DNA of 64,000 nt from Diphasiastrum complanatum (lineage: Eukaryota > Streptophyta > Lycopodiopsida > Lycopodiales > Lycopodiaceae). The translations under genes were made by a program, and so were the position numbers. This document shows, piece after piece, positions 39,243-48,640 of the stretch. Within the stretch, counting starts at the first letter, position 1. Each line of letters starts with the position of its first letter. The stretch spans positions 19,555,450 through 19,619,449 of the forward strand of contig CM055095.1 of the NCBI GenBank assembly GCA_029204225.1, in the 5' to 3' direction. Below the pieces are notes generated by a model. It was not told where the DNA came from and made no database searches. It saw nothing but the letters and a program-made list of their open reading frames with translations.

Positions 39243-39592
39243 TCAAAATCTAGAAGAACACGGTTGTGTGGCTTGGAAAATCACCGAAGAACTATTTATA
39301 GAAAAATATGGTATGTTCAAAATTATTCTTGGATTGATATCATCCAAGATCTTGGTCAGTTGAGTGACTTCAGATTGTAGCTTGAAGTTATTATTTTGTT
39401 CTTCAAGAAAAAAAAATATTTTCAACTAACAAGACGTATTTACATTTGTTCAATTTCTCTTTCGTTGTTGAGTGATGGTCATACTTTTCTTTAATGCTTC
39501 ATTTGCCTATGTAGCTAATTTCTCCTTCAGAGCCTTGACTTCCTTTCATTTGAAATTTATAGGCTGAAGTACTTCTACTTGGGAGGCTTTAT

Positions 39593-39799
39593 TCTTGAGA
39601 GTCAAAATTGTTTCAACATGTAGAATTGATTCTAATTTTAATTTTTCAACTTCTTGATTTAAATCAACTTGTGGTTTTATGAATTTAGTTAGCTAATCTT
39701 GAGAGTCAAAATCGTCTCAAGATGTAGAATTGATTCTAATTTAATTTTCAACTTCTTGTTTTAAATCAGCTTGTGTTTTTTGAATTCAACTAATTGAAT
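39593..39799. repeat. Two-copy tandem repeat of about 104 bp
   Basis: CTTGAGAGTCAAAATTG then TAGAATTGATTCTAATTT and TTCAACTTCTTG occur at about 39593 and again at about 39698, with small differences. On the minus strand both copies would encode similar Glu/Lys/Leu-rich heptad-like sequence, so it is an internal duplication within element L1. Confidence 0.7.
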
Positions 39800-39846
39800 C
39801 ATCTACACAAGAAGATTCTCCAAAACATGTGAGTAAAGCAAGTGTG

Positions 39847-40233
39847 TCACTTCCACTTGCTTACCTTTCTCTGATAATCAAAGATATGAATATCTTCAGA
39901 CCTGAACCTTTTGAAATACTCCCTCTCAAACATATGATCTAGATCCAACAAGATCTCATCAATGCTTGATCTCGATCTTCCATAAAGGTTAGTGAAAACA
40001 ATGTCACCAATGTCACCATCATAAATCAAAAGATAGATTCCAAACTTTCCATCCAACATGAAGTAGAGTAGGTGAAGATGAGTATTAAACCTAATAAATC
40101 TAGCCCTCTTGAGTCCATAACAAACCTCAATAAGCTCACCAATGAGATCTCCCTTGCCTTGAAGAAATTGCCTCTGAGATTTGCTCCATGTAGTCTTCTC
40201 CAACCAACCTATAAATCTACTACTTGTAGCCAT
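39847..40233 (-). CDS. Unrecognised 128-codon frame in the gag position of element L1
   Basis: Begins MATSSRFIGWLEKTTWSKSQ and continues with GDLIGELIEVCYGLKRARFI, LLYFMLDGKFGIYLLIYDGD and HMFEREYFKRFRSEDIH. I do not recognise the family. Its place, about 590 bp after a primer-binding site in the same orientation, is where Copia gag normally lies. Past its stop, the minus-strand reading has Leu/Glu/Lys-rich blocks (DLKQEVEN, DLNQEVEKLKLES, KEVKALKEKLAT) interrupted by stops, which suggests a longer coiled-coil protein. It may be a divergent Gag or a captured host fragment. Confidence 0.5.
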   Translation of the reverse strand: MATSSRFIGWLEKTTWSKSQRQFLQGKGDLIGELIEVCYGLKRARFIRFNTHLHLLYFMLDGKFGIYLLIYDGDIGDIVFTNLYGRSRSSIDEILLDLDHMFEREYFKRFRSEDIHIFDYQRKVSKWK

Positions 40234-41613
40234 GTTCCAATGACCTGATCTTCTTCTTTCAACCTATTCCAATGCACAAAGCACTCTCTTGAATGTCAAA
40301 AAATGAACTCAAGAAGAAATCACAAAGATATTAAACCTCTCAAATCTCTTATAGCACTTCTAACTAGAAAATCAACAAATAGAATAAAGAAATCTTGACC
40401 AACCTATGATCTATCCTCAATATAATGATTCTTGCCACTTCTTAGGATTGAAACACACTCAAATTAAGTTCAGTAACCTCAAAAACTAGAGATACAATCA
40501 AAATTAGGGTTTTGACAAAATCACTAAAATTTGAATATCTCAAATTCTACATGCAATTTCTAGAAACTTGATATATCATCTTGTAGCCTCCAATGAGACC
40601 TTCCTAATGCATGAAAATTTGGCTAATTCCAGTAAACCAATTTTGAAATTGTAATTGATCAAGTATATAACCCTATATTGAGTTTTGACTTACAAAAGAT
40701 GAATTCTACACATGCAAAAATGCTAATTTTTTAGTAGAAATCAATCTAGCATGCTCTAGCATTGTAACTCCTCCAAATCCTTGCTAAAGATGGCTGATCC
40801 TTTCATAACCTGAAACACAATAGCTCTGATACCATGTGAAGGATTTTAGATTATTCAAAGTCCAATCCATGTCCCTGATCTTTGGTTACAATAAGAAGCA
40901 AACCAACAATCCTGCCAATGTAGAAAAATCAGCATCTACATACAAAATGAGATCCAAACTCTAAGAGATACTGATCAAACATGAACTAAAATATAAAATA
41001 GAGTTGATGTCCATACAATTACGATACCCTACTATAATTCACAATTGTGAAACCAAAAATAGCAATAAATGATCATTCTACACATAAGATTGCAAGATAT
41101 CATCAAGAGAGTGCACCAATGAGTAGTAGAACCCAAAGAGAACCATGTATAATGATGAAGTGAGAGAGAGAAGAGAGAAGATGTGTCTCTCCATGACTTA
41201 CAACAATATATAATAGGTCCAAACCCTATTTGGCCACTTGGCTTTCCCTCCAAAATGTAAACCCTACTATTTTTGGGTCTAGAGTCAATGTACCCAAAGT
41301 TCAAATTTGAATCTCTCTCAAACTCGACTACCAACTTTCTCACACTTTCAAAAAGTGTTTATTGAATGTATTTTAAACTACTATAACTTCAAAAAGTTTA
41401 TCTTTAAGTCTAAAATGAGTTTTGGCCTCATATTGACAATATACCAAAATATGACAACTTGTTGAAATCTCTCACAATTATGACCCTTCTTGATCCTAAA
41501 ATACCAAAGATAGCAAAGGAGATGCATCTACACTCACAAAATCTTGATTTCAAGGCCAATTTTAAAATAAAAAATGGCTTATGCATGGATATCCTAGGCT
41601 AGCTCTGATACCA

Positions 41614-42110
41614 TGTTGAATTTCACATGTGTGGGAATGCCACAAAGTGTGATTTTGATCTCCTAAGATGTGATGATTGCACATAGATCACACGTAGATT
41701 GAAAACCAAGATCTATTCCACAAATCTAAGGCAAGAATACTAAAAATCATGCATGAATCATTCATACAAGTACAGTCACACATGTGGATACCTAAGTAGA
41801 GAGAGACAACCATTCAAAACTTGAGTAGAGAGAGAAGATCAACATTTGCCAAAATAGTGTAGAAATCTCATACCTCCAAAAATTTATTTACAAATGAACT
41901 AGTCACATATAAGTAGTAGTCTAGGGTGAAGAGGAGTGAAACATGATTGAACCCCTTCTTTTCCTCCTCTAAATTTTATTGGTTGAGTGACATGTGAGCC
42001 CTCAATCTTGATTAAACCATTTTGATAGATTCTAGCATTTAAAATGGCCTAATCAACATCAAACACTTGGCTAGATCTCTACTAAAAGCTTGAGTACCCC
42101 TAACTCAACA
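41614..42110 (-). repeat. Element L2: LTR of another minus-strand element
   Basis: Starts TGTTGAATTTCACATG after a primer-binding-site complement (GCTCTGATACCA, 41602-41613) and can end at TAACTCAACA, giving TGTTGA/TCAACA ends (497 bp). Only about 260 bp of leader lies between it and the LTR of L1. L2 was therefore truncated, or L1 inserted into its leader. Confidence 0.65.
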
Positions 42111-42692
42111 TGACTAAGATTATTTTGACTATTTTCCACACATGCGAACATGCTCCACACATGTGGGATTTTCTCATAAACAAGTATTGTGAAAATAGCA
42201 AAGCTAGATTTTGCCAATTTTTCACAACAACGATCAAACATAGATCAATACAATGCCATCTGGACCAACTTTTGGCCCTCTCCACATAATTTCCACACAT
42301 GGCTTTCAATTTGACCCTTGGTATAAAAATCCACATTAATATGAAATAAGCAATATTTCTCTTATAGAAAGTTAATGAACTAGGTTATTACATATGTATA
42401 TTTTGAAATTGGTCAAACAATCATCTCAAAATTAAAAACTTAATCATATTTTTCATTAGTTAGATTGGAATCATGTCCAAAAATATCAATATAAACAGGG
42501 ATGTATATGTAGTCTTGTAAAGTTTTATATTTTGAACATCTCTAAGTTTTGTTTAATGATGTTGTGTTCTTTATAACTTAAATAGACACCTTTCAATTTC
42601 AAAATATGTATCTCATCTAAAAGAAAAATCAGTCATGAGCTATTCAAGACATGATGATAATGATGGTTTGAATTGTACTCGAATGACTGTAG
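42111..42692. other. End of intron 2; no recognisable gene
   Basis: AT-rich DNA leading to the exon 3 acceptor. The segment just upstream (42610-42690) has no frame that continues into exon 3, which supports the acceptor at 42692. Confidence 0.5.
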
Positions 42693-42754
42693 TATTGGAA
42701 TCAAAGGATAGCAAAACTGAGGGAAGAGTTGGAGCACTTGCAAACTATGAGAAG
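42693..42754 (+). CDS. MIKC-type MADS-box gene, exon 3 (start of K domain)
   Basis: This 62-bp exon reads, in phase 0 after exon 2, YWNQRIAKLREELEHLQTMR plus two bases of the next codon. The length is exactly the canonical third-exon length of MIKC genes. The sequence has the leucine-spaced amphipathic pattern of the first K helix (keratin-like domain for dimer and tetramer contacts). The acceptor is GACTGTAG| and the donor GAGAAG|GTACAA. Read in the wrong frame the segment also looks open, but only this frame joins exons 2 and 4. Confidence 0.92.
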
Positions 42755-42897
42755 GTACAATGGACACTTTTTCAATTTATCCTTTAAAATGATTATGTTT
42801 AACATATATATTATGAATAAAGTGCATATTTTTTCTATTCATTATTGAGTTAAGTAACTATACATTTGTAGAATTATTTTATGAAATCATGCGATAG
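42755..42897 (+). other. Intron 3 of the MADS gene, 143 bp
   Basis: Starts GTACAATGG and ends GCGATAG. It is short and free of TEs, in contrast to introns 1 and 2. Confidence 0.88.
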
Positions 42898-42997
42898 GCA
42901 CATGTTGGGTGACGACATTGGTTGCTTGACATTGGAGAGCTTGCAACAACTTGAAAACCAACTTGACATTGGCGTTAGTCGCATCAGATCTAGAAAG
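42898..42997 (+). CDS. MIKC-type MADS-box gene, exon 4 (K-domain core)
   Basis: Completes an Arg codon with exon 3 and continues HMLGDDIGCLTLESLQQLEN, then QLDIGVSRIRSRK. It matches the highly conserved K-domain exon (LGEDL...L-x-x-LQQLE-x-QL...V-x-x-IR-x-RK). The length is exactly 100 bp, as is typical, and it ends in phase 0 at AAAG|GTGAGG. Exons 1-4 give 426 nt, or 142 codons without a stop. The IR-x-RK end and QLDIG are shared by several MIKC clades, so I do not assign a subfamily. Confidence 0.95.
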
Positions 42998-44151
42998 GTG
43001 AGGATTCTTAATTTTCTTGTGTGTGTGTGTGTGAAATGTTGACTTTGTTTTCATTTGTGAATGGGCAGTATTATAGATGTCTTGTTAACTCATGTTTGTT
43101 TATAATTTCTACTATTTCATAATATTGCTTTTAATACTTTTATTTTTTAGTAAAATTTGTGTTTCTTGATGACTTTTTGTCAATTCACCTAGATTTTGAA
43201 TCTTAAATTTGAACATTAAAATGTTATATTGCATGCTTCATTTAACAAATATTTTAAATTTGTGTGCACAATGAGAAACACTATAAGAAGTATAAATTTA
43301 AAGTCTTCAAAATTGTAAAAAAGAGATTTATGATATATGTTGTTGCAGAAATCAAATGCTTAAATAAGTAACTTTAAAACTTTACCAAAGGTTATTTTAG
43401 ATTTTAGCAAAAATATAAGATTTCAAAAGACATCAACACTGATTTGATAGATTGTTTGCAATAATTTACTTAGAAAACTATTACAAAACATAAATTCGAT
43501 AAGATTTAAGTATATGAATAATATACCATGCCGATCTTTTAAAATAACATACAAACAAATGTGAATTTTCAACAAATGCATTCATTATTTTCAAATAGTT
43601 AATATATGTAAAAATCATTTCAAAAGATATCTTTAAGTGGCGATTCAAAGTTTTCAGCTAAATCATTGGGATCAAGATGAACTTGTTTGCCATCGTTTGG
43701 GTCTAGTGGGGTAGTAGCTTTCTCCAAAAGAACTTCATCTACAATTACACTATATTTTATTCTCCAATCTCGGTTAAGTCACCTTCTTCCAATGCCACTA
43801 GCAGCAAGTAGGTAAGGCTCTTTATTGTTACATATGTAAGCCTAGTTTATTACTTGTTGGAGTCATACCATCATAAATTATATCTTTTTATTTTATATGT
43901 TCATGCAGAAGGTGCGAGTGCCATGCTAGTGGCATGGAGTTAGATTGAACCCAAATAGTCATCTTGTAACAGGGACTAGTGTGCCATGTAGTAGTACTAC
44001 CCAGAAACTAGTGTTTTCTTTGTACTTTTCCTTGGTTCATATGCTAATTAAAATTTTAGAATTAGTATTTATTTTCTTTCAAAAGTTTGTTAAGTTCTAT
44101 TATTAATAGCTAAGTGGATCTCTAGTGTAAGATCTTGTTTGATTCTAAACA
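42998..44151. other. Downstream of exon 4; no confident exon
   Basis: Begins with a strong donor GTGAGG and a (GT)n run. A 42-bp exon-5-like segment is listed separately. The remainder is AT-rich with a few splice-like sites (AG|GTAAGGC at about 43811, TTCATGCAG at about 43908), but no frame that continues the K domain. The last bases before 44152 look like the end of a degraded LTR (GATTCTAAACA). Confidence 0.45.
43349..43390 (+). pseudogene. Candidate decayed MADS exon 5 (42 bp)
   Basis: Lies 351 bp after exon 4, between TTGTTGCAG| and AAAG|GTTATT, and is exactly 42 bp, the usual length of MIKC exon 5. One base off phase, it reads NQML, the classic start of that exon. In the expected phase 0 it reads KSNA then a stop. 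So either the gene is broken here, or this is a chance look-alike and the true exon 5 lies elsewhere. Confidence 0.35.
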
Positions 44152-44812
44152 TGGCATTAGAGTCTCATTGAGTTGCAGATCATTGCATACTAGTTGAATC
44201 TAGACTAAATTCAAAAAACCAACTAGGTTTATGAAATGGCTAACAATTTCGATAGTTTGTCAACAATTTTAGGTTTGCCATTTATTTTTGTGTGCTTGTT
44301 CTAGGCTAAAACCAAATGATATCAAAGTATTCTTAAAAGGCAAATGCTAAGGAGAGAGAAGTAGGTGGCTAGGATTTTGTACTACGGTGCACTTCTAGGA
44401 TTTCATTTGGTAAAACATGGGTCTTGGGCTATAGAAGATAGTTTTTGGTGAAGTAAATTGCTACAACTTGTCAATGAAGGAGGGTGACCTAGCCCAAAAA
44501 TAGCCATATACATAGAGTGTTGGATGGACTACAAGCAAGATTCGAGGGATGGACATCCTCAAAAAAGAGAGTTTTCAACAAGGAGGATCATGTGCGACCA
44601 ACTAAAGAAAAGGGTTAGCATTGAAAAAGTTCCATCACATGCAAGTGAACATTTCAATTCATGAAATTCTAAGAATCGTCAAATCTCATAGATCATTGAT
44701 TGACAACCTAGATAGCTCATGTTCTAGACCATTAGATCCTCGTCAACCATTGGATCATGTGAGAATTGTCGAGAATTCGAATGGCATGGATGAATTTCTC
44801 GGTGCATGAACT
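44152..44812 (+). mobile_element. Degraded LTR-element leader with primer-binding-site relic
   Basis: TGGCATTAGAGTC at 44152-44164 resembles the TGGTATCAGAGCC primer-binding site with three changes, and is preceded by AAACA as an LTR end would be. The following 650 bp shows no recognisable Gag. An in-frame stop at 44807-44809 separates the last open frame here from the pol frame of element H, to which it may not originally have belonged. Confidence 0.45.
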
Positions 44813-47800
44813 TTGTTTATCAGATTCAAGCTACCCCCAAAGGCATCTCCATCAACCACCAAAGTCAAGAAGGACAAATCAAAGGTGAAGTGCTACTATT
44901 GTAGCAAGATGGGGCATTATGCCTCGGAATGCTTCAAGAGGAAGCAAGATAAAAGCCAAGCCAACATGAGCAAAGAGGAGGAGGAGGAGAGTTCACATGA
45001 GGACTCTCTCATGATGTCCATATTTTCTTCAACAAGCTTCAAAGGAGAAGATCCTTGGTGGATTGACTCGGGTGCTAGTTCACACATGACTAGTAAAAGG
45101 GAGTTTTTCTCTTCTCTCTTATCTTATGATGGACCTATAAAGTCTATCTATACAGCAAATGATGAAGCTTGTAAGATTGAAGGAGTTGGTAGCATTCCCC
45201 TTTGCTTAGGATCTTCCAAAAAGATCAACATAGAAGGTGTTTTGTACATTCCTACAATAACAAAGAATCTACTAAGTGTTGGTCAAATGGTAGACAATGG
45301 TTTCAATGTTGAATTTGCTTCAAATGAATGTCTCATCAAGAAGAAGGGTAAGATAGTGGCTAAGGGCACTAGACTTGGCAAACTTTATAAGATGGATGCA
45401 TTTGTGGATACTAATGTTGTCATGTTGGCCGAGAAGAGCAAGATATCTACCTTTACTTTATGGCACAAAAGACTTGGACATGTCAACTCGGGTTCCATGG
45501 AGGCTATGATCAAGGAGGAGTATGCTTTAGGCCTACCAAGGTCTATTGGGAAGGAAGACAAGGTTTGTGAAGCTTGTGCCTTATCCAAGGCACATAAGAA
45601 GGTGTTTCCTAACTCCATCACAAAGTCATCTCATCCTCTTGAACTCATACACTCGGATGTGCACATTGCTAGCACCAAATCTAATGGAGGTTCATCCATG
45701 TTTTTAACCTTCATTGATGACTACTCAAGATATTTTTGGGTGTTCTTACTTTCCTTCAAGTCTCAAGTATTTGATACTTTTGTAAAGTTCAAGTTGTTTG
45801 TGGAAAAGCATCATAATCATAGCATCAAGATTCTTAGAAGTGACAATGGTGGAGAATTCATCTCCAATGAGTTCAAGGCCTTTTGTGAGGAGGAAGGGAT
45901 CAAGAAAGAGACTTCTTGTCCTTACACTCCTCAACAAAATGGAGTTGCTGAAAGAAGGAATAGAACATTATGTGAATGTTCTAAGGCTTTAAGATTAGAT
46001 GCTTGTTTGCCCAAATCCTTTTGGGGTGAGTCTCTTGTATGTGCAAACTACTTGATGAATAGGGTGTCTTGCAAAGCAATTGAAGGCAAAACTCCATATG
46101 AGATGTTGTATGGAAAGAAACCCAATCTTAATCACTTGAAAGTTTTTGGGTGTATATGTTATGTGCATGTGCCATTGGAAACAAGAACCAAGGAGGATCC
46201 ATCTTCCACAAGAGGGATCATGCTTGGATATGCAAGCTCAAGCAAGGGCTACAAAGTCTATCTCCCATCCTTGAACAAATTTGTTGTTTCAAGGGATGTC
46301 ATCTTTGATGAACATCATATGCATATGCTTGAAGAAGGCTCAAGTGCTCCAACAATCAAGAAGAAGATGGCCGAGGAGCAAGATCTTGGTTTTGAGGAGG
46401 AGCTCATGGAGGAGCAAGCACCAAACCCACCTATCACACCAAGGAGATCTTCAAGGGCAAAAGTGGAGCCATCAAGGCTCACATATCAAGGAAAAGGACA
46501 GCAAGTTGAGGGTATATCATCCACTTCTTATGCTTTATCTAGTTTTGAAGAACCGTCTAATGTTGAAGATGCATTGAACTCCAAAGAATGGTATAAAGCT
46601 ATGTTGGATGAGTATGATGCCTTGATTGAGAATGAAACTTGGTTGCTTGTTGAGAGACCTCAAAGGAATGTAATAGGATGCAAGTGGGTCTTCAAGCTTA
46701 AGTTGAATGCAAATGGGAGTGTTAACAAACATAAAGCAAGATTAGTTGCAAAAGGTTATGCTCAAGAGAGAGGGATAGACTATGAGGAAACTTTTGCACC
46801 CGTGGCCAAGATGGTCACAATAAGACTAATCATTGCACTTGCATCACATTTTGGATGGATTCTATGTCAAATGGATGTCTCTAATGCTTTCTTGAATGGT
46901 TTTTTGGAAGAGGATATCTATATGGAGCAGCCACAAGGGTTCATCAAGCATGGAATGGAGAACAAAGTATGCCATCTCCAAAGAAGCATCTATGGCTTGA
47001 AGCAAGCCTCGAGATCTTGGAATTCAAGACTACATTGCTATCTTATTTCACTTTCTTTTGTTCAAAGTGAATATGATCCCACTCTTTACATTAAGTTTGA
47101 TGATGTTGGTATTGTACTTTTACTCATTTATGTAGATGACATCATCATTAGTGGAAATAGTGTTGATGGTATTGAAAAAATCAAGATAGATCTATCCTTA
47201 GAGTTCAAGATGGTAGATCTAGGGTGTCTTCACTTCATCTTAGGCATAGAAGTACTTAGAGGGTCTGATTTTATCTTTATAAGTCAAGTAAACTATGCTC
47301 AAAGTCTTTTGAAGAAGTTTAAGATGGAAGTATGCAAAAGTGTTGACACACCAATGGAGCAAGATGTAAAAGTGCCAAATGAAGATGATGAAAGATCCTT
47401 CATGGACATCACTTTGTTTAGGCAACTTATAGGTTCCTTAATGTGGATCACTATAACTAGACCAGATCTTAGCTTTAGTGTATGTAGGTTGAGCCAATCC
47501 ATGCAAAAGCCATTGAATATCCATTGGAAAAAGGCTAAGAGGATTCTAAGATACATCTCGGGTACATTGGATTTTGGGATTCTATATAGAGGAGATGTGA
47601 TTAACCTTCATGCATTTAGTGATTCAGATTTTGCAGGGGACAAGAGGGATAGGAAATCAACAAGTTCCTATTCAACTTTCATAGGAGAAGGTGTGGTTTC
47701 ATGGCTTTCAAAAAAGCAAGAAACTATATCTCTATCTTCAACCGAGGCCGAGTACAAAGCTTTGACAACCACTACAAAGGAGGTACTTTGGATCAAGAGA

Positions 47801-48094
47801 TTATTGGTGGAACTAAAGATCATGGATTCAGAGGAGGCACCAATCATCTACAATGACAATATATCATCCCAACACCTTGCATCTAACCCAATCTTCCATG
47901 CAAGATCTAAGCACATTGAGATATGCCATCACTTTGTGAGAGAAATGGTGCAAGCCAAGGAGATTGCTTTGGAGCATGTTCCAAGCAATGAATGTGTAGC
48001 TGATATACTTACTAAACCACTTCAAAAGACACCTTTTATGAAGTTCAGATCATCACTTGGAGTGATTAGTAAAGCAATGATTGAACCAAGCTAG
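44813..48094 (+). CDS. Element H: Copia pol polyprotein, 1,093 codons open, gag missing
   Basis: One frame without stops carries: CCHC knuckle (residues 27-40, CYYCSKMGHYASEC), protease DSG (85-87), integrase zinc domain (LWHKRLGH near 217, CEAC near 252), and integrase core with D282, D344 and E380 (35-residue spacing). RT follows, with QMDVSNAF (D688) and YVDD (773-776), and then RNase H (FSDSDFAGDK, SLSSTEAEYKAL, YNDN). The frame opens right after a stop with TTG and no near ATG. The Gag capsid region is absent, the homology starting just before the knuckle. It is therefore a 5'-truncated element with an unusually well-kept pol. It lies downstream of MADS exon 4 on the same strand. Confidence 0.95.
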   Translation: MFIRFKLPPKASPSTTKVKKDKSKVKCYYCSKMGHYASECFKRKQDKSQANMSKEEEEESSHEDSLMMSIFSSTSFKGEDPWWIDSGASSHMTSKREFFSSLLSYDGPIKSIYTANDEACKIEGVGSIPLCLGSSKKINIEGVLYIPTITKNLLSVGQMVDNGFNVEFASNECLIKKKGKIVAKGTRLGKLYKMDAFVDTNVVMLAEKSKISTFTLWHKRLGHVNSGSMEAMIKEEYALGLPRSIGKEDKVCEACALSKAHKKVFPNSITKSSHPLELIHSDVHIASTKSNGGSSMFLTFIDDYSRYFWVFLLSFKSQVFDTFVKFKLFVEKHHNHSIKILRSDNGGEFISNEFKAFCEEEGIKKETSCPYTPQQNGVAERRNRTLCECSKALRLDACLPKSFWGESLVCANYLMNRVSCKAIEGKTPYEMLYGKKPNLNHLKVFGCICYVHVPLETRTKEDPSSTRGIMLGYASSSKGYKVYLPSLNKFVVSRDVIFDEHHMHMLEEGSSAPTIKKKMAEEQDLGFEEELMEEQAPNPPITPRRSSRAKVEPSRLTYQGKGQQVEGISSTSYALSSFEEPSNVEDALNSKEWYKAMLDEYDALIENETWLLVERPQRNVIGCKWVFKLKLNANGSVNKHKARLVAKGYAQERGIDYEETFAPVAKMVTIRLIIALASHFGWILCQMDVSNAFLNGFLEEDIYMEQPQGFIKHGMENKVCHLQRSIYGLKQASRSWNSRLHCYLISLSFVQSEYDPTLYIKFDDVGIVLLLIYVDDIIISGNSVDGIEKIKIDLSLEFKMVDLGCLHFILGIEVLRGSDFIFISQVNYAQSLLKKFKMEVCKSVDTPMEQDVKVPNEDDERSFMDITLFRQLIGSLMWITITRPDLSFSVCRLSQSMQKPLNIHWKKAKRILRYISGTLDFGILYRGDVINLHAFSDSDFAGDKRDRKSTSSYSTFIGEGVVSWLSKKQETISLSSTEAEYKALTTTTKEVLWIKRLLVELKIMDSEEAPIIYNDNISSQHLASNPIFHARSKHIEICHHFVREMVQAKEIALEHVPSNECVADILTKPLQKTPFMKFRSSLGVISKAMIEPS

Positions 48095-48108
48095 ATAGTG
48101 AGGAGGAG

Positions 48109-48640
48109 TGTTAAAAATTCACAATTCTAGCTTGACTAGTTTTGGTCATATGACTTGTAAATAGTTAGATGGTCATGATGTGGCTTGTCACACATGCCAA
48201 ATAGCATAGGATTCCATTCATAAGGATGTTCTCAAGTAGACCTAAGTGTTAGAACCTTTGGAATGAGTCCAAATTATGCTTAGATACAAGGGAGAAAAAA
48301 TAGGAGCTATTTTTGGTAATTTTTGCATTGTTGAGGGATCTCCAAGATTCCAACCCTAACTTGGTAGGGATGAAAGATCCACCAAAATTAGCATTAGGGA
48401 TAGGTTTAGGGCTACTCATACCTGCCCAAAACCGTGATGGATCATGTATATATAGGTGATGATATCTCACCAAAATCAATCAAGCAATTTCATGTTTTTT
48501 CTCTCATAATGGTGCAATTGCTCTCTATGTTCATAATTATTTGAGTACTTGTGATTACTAATGATTATAGGATTGAATGTAGGTCTGGTGTATAGTACTC
48601 AGACTGTGGGAGGCCGTACTTTCACATGTGTGAAGCCTTC
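48109..48640 (+). repeat. Element H 3' LTR, truncated
   Basis: TGTTAAAAATTCACAATTC begins right after the purine tract GTGAGGAGGAG that follows the pol stop. The stretch GGCCGTACTTTCACATGTGTG near 48612-48632 corresponds to the middle of family-1 LTRs. The LTR therefore appears cut off near 48640, where minus-strand Copia sequence starts. Confidence 0.7.

Larger units (their letters stand above)
39243..41344 (-). mobile_element. Element L1: 5' part of a minus-strand LTR element
   Basis: A candidate 5' LTR (40835-41344, TGTGA...TCACA, 510 bp) is followed on the minus strand by a primer-binding site (GCTCTGATACCA complement, 40823-40834). A leader and an unfamiliar protein frame (39847-40233) come next, then a degenerate coiled-coil-like stretch down to 39243. 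No pol is present. The LTR has a TATA-like run (complement of TATATAATAGG, about 41207-41217). Confidence 0.65.
27539..42692 (+). other. Intron 2 of the MADS gene, about 15.2 kb, retrotransposon-filled
   Basis: Begins GTATGT after exon 2 and ends GACTGTAG before exon 3. It contains gypsy element E with Copia element F nested in it, then the ends of two other LTR elements (L1, L2), all in minus orientation. About 950 bp at its left end and 580 bp at its right end show no TE. Confidence 0.82.

Noticed and set aside
42610-42692. Sequence just before exon 3 as part of the I-domain exon
   Set aside because: No frame joins exon 1 or exon 3 with correct phase and length, and the true I-domain motif was found at 27457-27538.
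43639-43713. Short + strand frame ending CHRLGLVG then stop, resembling the LRLGL-type tail of some MADS proteins
   Set aside because: No good splice context or phase linking it to exon 4, and the similarity is only a few residues.
43908-43955. Acceptor TTCATGCAG followed by a short frame ending in TAG, as a terminal MADS exon
   Set aside because: No upstream exon with matching phase and no recognisable C-terminal motif.
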